Shown in pieces: positions 14,110 to 18,043 of a stretch of DNA of 18,043 bases. This stretch comes from Firmicutes bacterium UBA993 (GTDB lineage: Bacteria; Bacillota; Dethiobacteria; DTU022), in assembly GCA_002292015.1 (NCBI GenBank), contig DBBD01000045.1, positions 6,104 through 24,146 of the forward strand, given 5' to 3'. The notes beneath the pieces are model-generated. The model was not told the origin of the DNA and made no database searches. It saw only the letters and a program-made list of their open reading frames with translations. Each line of letters begins with the position of its first letter. The stretch's first letter is position 1. Position numbers and translations under genes: made by a program.

Positions 14110-15044
14110 GCTCTGGCACCTCTCTTCCGTCTAAAAAGGTTCCTGATAATCTTAGCCAGGGGTATGCCGGACAAGCCCCGTGGAAAGACCAGCAAAGTTG
14201 CAGCCATAATAAACAGGGGAATGCCCATGCGGTAACCAAGAACCCAGGGGCCGAAATTCTGTGCAAGTATGAAAACACCGGCAAATTCTGTTAAGCCAAT
14301 GACCATACCCCCCAGTATTCCGCCATAAATATTGCCTAAGCCGCCAAGGATAGCGCCGGCAAACATCAACGGTATAATAAACATCCCCATAACCGGGGTA
14401 CCGGTCATAGCCATAGCAATGAAGGAACCACCAAGAGCGGCCATTCCACCGCTGATAATCCAAGATACCAGGTAAACGCGGTCCGAGTTGATCCCAGAAG
14501 CTCCAGCGAGAGTCGGATTTTCAATCGTTGCTCGCATGGCAATCCCAAATTTAGTTTTGGTTAAAAAGATATGCAGGATTGTCAAAAACGCGATCGCAAT
14601 GATTGGCAAAATAAAAGCTGCAGCCCTTTCGCCGAATAGCTCAAAATCAAAAAGGGACATTGTAACCCGGCGCGGGAAAAGCTTGTAGCTATGGGTAAGA
14701 AAGTCTGCATACATCTGAATTACTGATAACAAAATAAGATCATAGCCTAATGTCGACATCATCAGGGTGGTCTCTGCCGCTTTTCTATAAAGCAGCGGCC
14801 GGTTTAACCCATAATAACAGACCACCCCGGTTATGGCCCCGATAATTAACACTAATGGATAGTACAAATAGGGCAGACCACCATAAAGGGTAACACCGGA
14901 GTAAGCGACATAAAAACCGATGGTAGCCATACTGGCCACCGCAAAGTTAAAGGTGCGGGTTACGATATATAACAGGGTGATGCTGCCCGCTGTCAAAGCA
15001 AGGCCGCTGGCATAAACTAAGCCACTGGACAACCAAGGTGCCAT
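14106..15044 (-). CDS. livH: Branched-chain amino acid-type ABC transporter permease LivH
   Basis: A 312-residue permease of the LivH family with about eight to nine membrane helices. Typical features are the opening GLVYASGLALTAGSITLLYIVTRTFNFAVASMATIGFYVAY and the coupling region GIAMRATIENPTLAGASGINSDRVYLVSWIISGGMAALGGSFIA. The late motif GLGNIYGGILGGMVIGLTE is also characteristic. It forms a heterodimeric channel with LivM. The ATG shares one base with the livF stop (TAATG) and the gene's end overlaps livM by 4 nt, indicating tight translational coupling. Nothing is truncated. Confidence 0.93.
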   Translation of the reverse strand: MAPWLSSGLVYASGLALTAGSITLLYIVTRTFNFAVASMATIGFYVAYSGVTLYGGLPYLYYPLVLIIGAITGVVCYYGLNRPLLYRKAAETTLMMSTLGYDLILLSVIQMYADFLTHSYKLFPRRVTMSLFDFELFGERAAAFILPIIAIAFLTILHIFLTKTKFGIAMRATIENPTLAGASGINSDRVYLVSWIISGGMAALGGSFIAMAMTGTPVMGMFIIPLMFAGAILGGLGNIYGGILGGMVIGLTEFAGVFILAQNFGPWVLGYRMGIPLFIMAATLLVFPRGLSGIPLAKIIRNLFRRKRGARA

Positions 15045-15814
15045 TAGCTATTCTCACTCCCTTCACCCAAGACCGACAATTTTGTATCAGCATCTTTACC
15101 CGATGCCTGCTTAATACCTAAATACATGGAACATAGTTCCGGTTCGTGGAGCAAGCTATCAGCCTTACCGCTATATCTGACTTCACCGCTGACCAACAGG
15201 TAAGCAGTATCACCAATTTCAAGGGCCCGCTTGGCCATTTGTTCAACCAGCAGAATAGTGATACCCAGTTCATCCCTCATCCTGGCTATTTCCACCATGA
15301 CCCTTTCGGCGATAATCGGCGCTAAGTCAGTACTGAGTTCATCCAACAGCATCAGCTTGGGGTTTTTCATCAACCCCATGGCGATGGCCAGCATCCTGCG
15401 CTCACCACCACTTAACGTTCCGGCCAAACGGTAAATAAACGCCTTGAGAACCGGAAAGATCTCGGTCATCTGCTCAGACTTATCGTTTACTTCAGCTTTA
15501 CTAAGCATGTAACCGGCCATGTGCAGGTTATCCAGCACCGTAAGATCTGCAAAGACATTACCCATCTGGGGAACATAAGAAATCCCTTTCTGAGCAAGCT
15601 TGTGCGTAACCACGCCGGCAAGCGGTTCACCGCCAAATATGATTTCTCCGGAAAAAACGTTGGCGATGTTCATGATGCTGCAAAGCAAGGTAGTTTTGCC
15701 GGCGCCGTTAGGGCCAACAATTACTGTCAACTCTTTTTCAGGTACATTAATATTCAGATCATATAAAACCTGAAGTTTGCCGTAACCGGAATTTAGATTC
15801 TTTACCGTTAACAT
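15044..15814 (-). CDS. livF: Branched-chain amino acid-type ABC transporter ATPase LivF
   Basis: A 256-residue ATPase subunit. Walker A is GPNGAGKT (34-41), the Q-loop is VPQMGNVF (81-88), the signature is the canonical LSGGERRMLAIA (from 134), and Walker B is LMLLDE (Asp158, Glu159). The switch position is Gln192 (LLVEQ), usual for LivF. The segment after Walker B reads LSTDLAP where LivF normally has PSLGLAP, so the D-loop region is unusual. The start overlaps the livG stop by 7 nt. A C-terminal tail of about 20 residues (ASGKDADTKLSVLGEGSENS) extends beyond the usual end and has no recognisable motif. Confidence 0.93.
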   Translation of the reverse strand: MLTVKNLNSGYGKLQVLYDLNINVPEKELTVIVGPNGAGKTTLLCSIMNIANVFSGEIIFGGEPLAGVVTHKLAQKGISYVPQMGNVFADLTVLDNLHMAGYMLSKAEVNDKSEQMTEIFPVLKAFIYRLAGTLSGGERRMLAIAMGLMKNPKLMLLDELSTDLAPIIAERVMVEIARMRDELGITILLVEQMAKRALEIGDTAYLLVSGEVRYSGKADSLLHEPELCSMYLGIKQASGKDADTKLSVLGEGSENS

Positions 15815-16578
15815 TGCGTCGTTGCCCCCTCTCCCAAATAGACTTCGATAACTTTGGGATCATTTAGCACCTGCTCAGGCGTTCCTTCCGAGATCAAAGA
15901 ACCGAGTTCCATGGCGTAGATATAATCAGCAAAGGGAGCGGCAATGTCAATCCGGTGTTCAACTACCAGGAAGGTAAAGCCTTCTTTTTTCAGCTCAGAA
16001 ATATGGGAGAGGATTTCATCAGCCGAAGCGGGGTCAACCCCGCCAATCGGCTCATCTAAGGCGATTAACTTTGCACCGGATGACAAACCCTTGGCCACTT
16101 CAAGTAATTTCAGTTGGGCAGCCCCCAACGAGCTGCTCGGTAAATCCCAATGTTTATCCAAACCCACTTTTGCTAAAATGTCGAGCGCATGGGCCATGTT
16201 TTTTTCTTCCACATCGGCCCACTTGCTGAGGGAATGTGCTTTTAGCGGAACTTCGCCCGGGTTTCTCATCGCACCGAGAACATTATCAATGACAGTTAAG
16301 CCGATAAATGGAAGAGGAATTTGGAAGCTCCTGACAAACCCAACTTTGTAGATCTCGTGTGGCTTCCAGCCCGTTATATCAAGATCACCCAAAAGCACCT
16401 GCCCGGACGTTGGCTTTAAGATGCCGGTACAGCAGTTAATCAGAGTTGTTTTGCCGCATCCGTTGGGGCCGATTAACATGGTGAATGTATTCTCTTTAAC
16501 AACGATACTGACATCATTTACAGCAATCAAACCTTCGAACGACTTAGTAACATTCTTGGCAACCAGAATGTTTTTCAC
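15808..16578 (-). CDS. livG: Branched-chain amino acid-type ABC transporter ATPase LivG
   Basis: A 256-residue ATPase. Walker A is GPNGCGKTT (37-45), the Q-loop lies in VRSFQIPLPF, Walker B is LIALDE (Asp175, Glu176), and the H-loop is VVEH (His208). The signature motif is abnormal: SLGAAQLKLLEVAKG (LGAAQ, 151-155) instead of LSGGQ, or the LAYGQ of E. coli LivG. The most conserved glycine is therefore an alanine. The LivF partner keeps a canonical signature, so one of the two nucleotide sites may be impaired. The start is GTG, with AAGGTGG seven nt upstream. It follows the binding-protein gene after a 77-nt gap that contains a strong hairpin and overlaps livF by 7 nt. Confidence 0.92.
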   Translation of the reverse strand: MKNILVAKNVTKSFEGLIAVNDVSIVVKENTFTMLIGPNGCGKTTLINCCTGILKPTSGQVLLGDLDITGWKPHEIYKVGFVRSFQIPLPFIGLTVIDNVLGAMRNPGEVPLKAHSLSKWADVEEKNMAHALDILAKVGLDKHWDLPSSSLGAAQLKLLEVAKGLSSGAKLIALDEPIGGVDPASADEILSHISELKKEGFTFLVVEHRIDIAAPFADYIYAMELGSLISEGTPEQVLNDPKVIEVYLGEGATTQC

Positions 16579-16596
16579 TTCCTCACCACCTTAAAT

Positions 16597-16622
16597 GGGG
16601 GTCGGTGAACATCCCGACCCCC
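16597..16622 (-). terminator. Intercistronic 9-bp hairpin between the binding-protein gene and livG
   Basis: GGGGGTCGG (16597-16605) and CCGACCCCC (16614-16622) form a perfect 9-bp GC-rich stem with an 8-nt loop. It lies 33 nt after the binding-protein stop and just before the livG ribosome-binding site. The T-run after it is only ATTT, so it is probably a leaky terminator or a 3'-end stabiliser. Either would yield more binding protein than membrane subunits, as known for malE and similar operons. Confidence 0.65.
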
Positions 16623-16655
16623 GTTATTATGCACTACCGGACAGGATAAACTCCT

Positions 16656-17912
16656 CTAGAACACAGGTGTTTCCCAGGTGATCTCTCCGGTTAAACCATC
16701 GAAGAAACCTGGAGTAAACCATTCAGTTAGATCTTCTTTAATCATTATAATATCGTAATTAGCAAAAGCACGATCTCCGAACTCATTAAGCTCAATGTGT
16801 CCGCTGGCTGCATTCTCTGTAGACCACTCCTCGACCAGTCCGGGCAGAAGCTCCTTCACAGCTACCGGATCATACCCAACCTGGTCGATGGCCAATGCCA
16901 TAGCCCAGATTATATCATAGGTGTTAAAGGAATAGGAGTCTGTTAAACGACCAAGCAGTTGCTGAATGTGATCTCTAACCCGGGCATAGTTTACGCTGTC
17001 GGCTTCAGGTTTACTCTTTGTATTGACAAACTTGACAGTGTTTGCAAATGCTGCAGCTTCCGGAGTCTCGATTAGTGCTGCCGAAAAAGCGGTTCCATCA
17101 CTGCCGATCCACTGGATCTGGCTTAACTGCGGATATTTTGAAGCTTCAATCATGAACGGTACAACCTCTTCAAACGCGATTAAACTAACGCCGATCTTTT
17201 CAAGAGGCACTCCCGCTGCCACAGCTTCAGAGACATAGCCATCAAGTAGGGCTGCTTCAGAAGTGAAAGCTTCCTGCAGCGGATCAAAACGAAGCCTGTT
17301 GGGATTTATTTCGATCCCGAGCTCCAGCATTGATGCTTCAGCGGCGCCCTGCAAACCATCGCCCCAGGTATCACCGCGCCAACTGAAAATCACGTGTTCG
17401 ACGCCTGCAGCTTGGGCCACAGCAGCAATAGCCGGACCCTGCACTTCGTCAGTGGTGGTAAAGCGCAAAAGAAAGTCATCAGCAATCGCTAACGCCGGTG
17501 AAGTTGATGAAGGAGAGATAAAAAGGATCTGGTTGGCGTTAGCAAAAGCAAGGCACTCTTGGGCAACACCGCTGGCCATAGGGCCGGCAAAGAACCGAAC
17601 ACCTTCCCCAAACCAGCTCTGCATCTTGGCTAACCCGACAGGACCTTCAGTGGCCGTATCGTCGACTTCCAAGCGCAAGCGCCAGTCTTTGCCTTCAGCT
17701 TCCAACCATGCATTCACATCATCGGCTGCCAGCCTGGCAACTTCTGCGCTGTTCTCACCGAAGGTGCCGAGAGCACCAGTTAACGGAAGAATAGCTACGA
17801 TTGTATGGGTTGTAACGTCGGCAGCATCCTCTTCAGCGGCAGGAGGACAACCAGTTACAAAAGCTAAAGCCGCGATGCCAATCAGTAAAAGTACAAGCAA
17901 TTTACTTTTCAC
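16656..17912 (-). CDS. LivJ-type ABC transporter substrate-binding lipoprotein
   Basis: A 418-residue extracellular binding protein (periplasmic-binding-protein type 1 fold). A lipoprotein signal peptide is clear: KSKLLVLLLIGIAALAFVTGC, with lipobox VTGC and lipidated Cys22. The mature domain opens with HTIVAILPLTGALGTFGENSAEVARLAADDVNAW, the usual first strand and helix of this family. The start is the GTG at 17912, set by AAGGGGG eight nt upstream; the open frame reaches ten codons further without a good site. It is the first gene of the operon and is separated from livG by a hairpin. At 418 residues it is somewhat longer than LivJ (about 370). The ligand could be a branched-chain amino acid, another amino acid, or an amide/urea-like compound; I cannot tell which. 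Confidence 0.92.
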   Translation of the reverse strand: MKSKLLVLLLIGIAALAFVTGCPPAAEEDAADVTTHTIVAILPLTGALGTFGENSAEVARLAADDVNAWLEAEGKDWRLRLEVDDTATEGPVGLAKMQSWFGEGVRFFAGPMASGVAQECLAFANANQILFISPSSTSPALAIADDFLLRFTTTDEVQGPAIAAVAQAAGVEHVIFSWRGDTWGDGLQGAAEASMLELGIEINPNRLRFDPLQEAFTSEAALLDGYVSEAVAAGVPLEKIGVSLIAFEEVVPFMIEASKYPQLSQIQWIGSDGTAFSAALIETPEAAAFANTVKFVNTKSKPEADSVNYARVRDHIQQLLGRLTDSYSFNTYDIIWAMALAIDQVGYDPVAVKELLPGLVEEWSTENAASGHIELNEFGDRAFANYDIIMIKEDLTEWFTPGFFDGLTGEITWETPVF

Positions 17913-18043
17913 TTTATGAACCCCCTTAGTAATTCGAAGCACATCAATACTTCGGTGCTAAAAAAACTTGCCTTGCTTGTTACTTGATGCCTGTCTTGTT
18001 TTCTCCGGTTCCTCACCTCCTTAAAAATACTGTACAGACACTC
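17913..18043 (-). other. Leader region of the liv operon
   Basis: 131 nt upstream of the binding-protein GTG. I see no convincing -35/-10 pair. On the minus strand it holds a strong ribosome-binding-like AAGGAGGTGAGG (about 18011-18022) with no usable start codon at the right distance, and a short CTGTACAG palindrome near the window edge. A weak AGCAC/GTGCT inverted repeat is nearer the gene. The promoter may lie beyond the window. Confidence 0.4.

Noticed and set aside
15944..16351. Plus-strand 135-codon open frame opposite livG
   Set aside because: Antisense shadow of a gene with clear ABC ATPase motifs; no independent support.
17263..17919. Long plus-strand open frame (218 codons) antisense to the binding-protein gene
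   Set aside because: It is fully opposite a well-supported lipoprotein gene, is Ser/Ala-rich low-complexity, has no family resemblance and no ribosome-binding site. It reflects the codon use of the real gene.
17909..18016. 35-codon frame starting GTG at 18016 and ending over the binding-protein start
   Set aside because: Its GTG is part of the AAGGAGG site itself, so there is no spacing for initiation. The peptide (MRNRRKQDRHQVTSK...) matches nothing I recognise.
1..18043. CRISPR arrays, prophage, insertion sequences, toxin-antitoxin or defence genes
   Set aside because: No spaced direct repeats, transposase, integrase or defence-family motifs were found. All well-supported genes fall into housekeeping, regulator, transporter or desulfurase families.

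Overview
This is mostly a housekeeping stretch of a bacterial chromosome, followed by a small accessory block and an ABC-transporter operon. The host is most likely a Gram-positive member of the Bacillota, probably class Clostridia. The evidence is the alaS-ireB-ruvX order, the IreB and DUF2905 families, consensus GGAGG ribosome-binding sites with many GTG/TTG starts, a preQ1-I riboswitch, and a DUF3343/class V aminotransferase pair. Genus and species cannot be read from the sequence.

Positions 1-9009 are all on the minus strand. Read in transcription order, they start with a preQ1-I riboswitch and queT (queuosine-precursor transporter). Next come yebC, ruvC, ruvA, ruvB and a DUF2905 membrane protein, then tgt and yajC, then a strong intrinsic hairpin. 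A near-perfect sigma-A promoter then drives alaS, ireB and ruvX. The work of this region is Holliday-junction processing (RuvABC), queuosine tRNA modification (Tgt plus QueT import), protein export (YajC), tRNA-Ala charging (AlaS), cell-envelope stress regulation (IreB) and 16S rRNA maturation (RuvX). The queA gene, usually a neighbour of tgt and ruvB, is not here.

Positions 9010-12916 hold the accessory block. A LysR regulator (minus) is divergent from a DUF3343 small protein and a cysteine-desulfurase-like enzyme (plus). An EamA-type transporter follows, with its own candidate promoter and no standard start codon at its expected N-terminus. The LysR/DUF3343 intergenic region carries two opposing promoters and three palindromes, so it looks like a regulated switch. 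Family knowledge links this trio to sulfur or selenium trafficking; nothing in the window proves which.

Positions 12937-17912 (minus) are a complete branched-chain-amino-acid-type ABC importer: lipoprotein binding protein, LivG, LivF, LivH, LivM. The genes overlap or nearly touch, except for a 9-bp-stem hairpin between the binding protein and livG. The operon ends in an intrinsic terminator lying inside the 3' end of the convergent EamA gene.

I found no mobile elements, CRISPR arrays, tRNA or rRNA genes, and no clearly new multi-gene system. The best leads are the LysR/DUF3343/desulfurase module with its palindromes, the riboswitch-defined queT start, the tandem repeat with twin TTGACA boxes before tgt, and the altered ABC signature in LivG.
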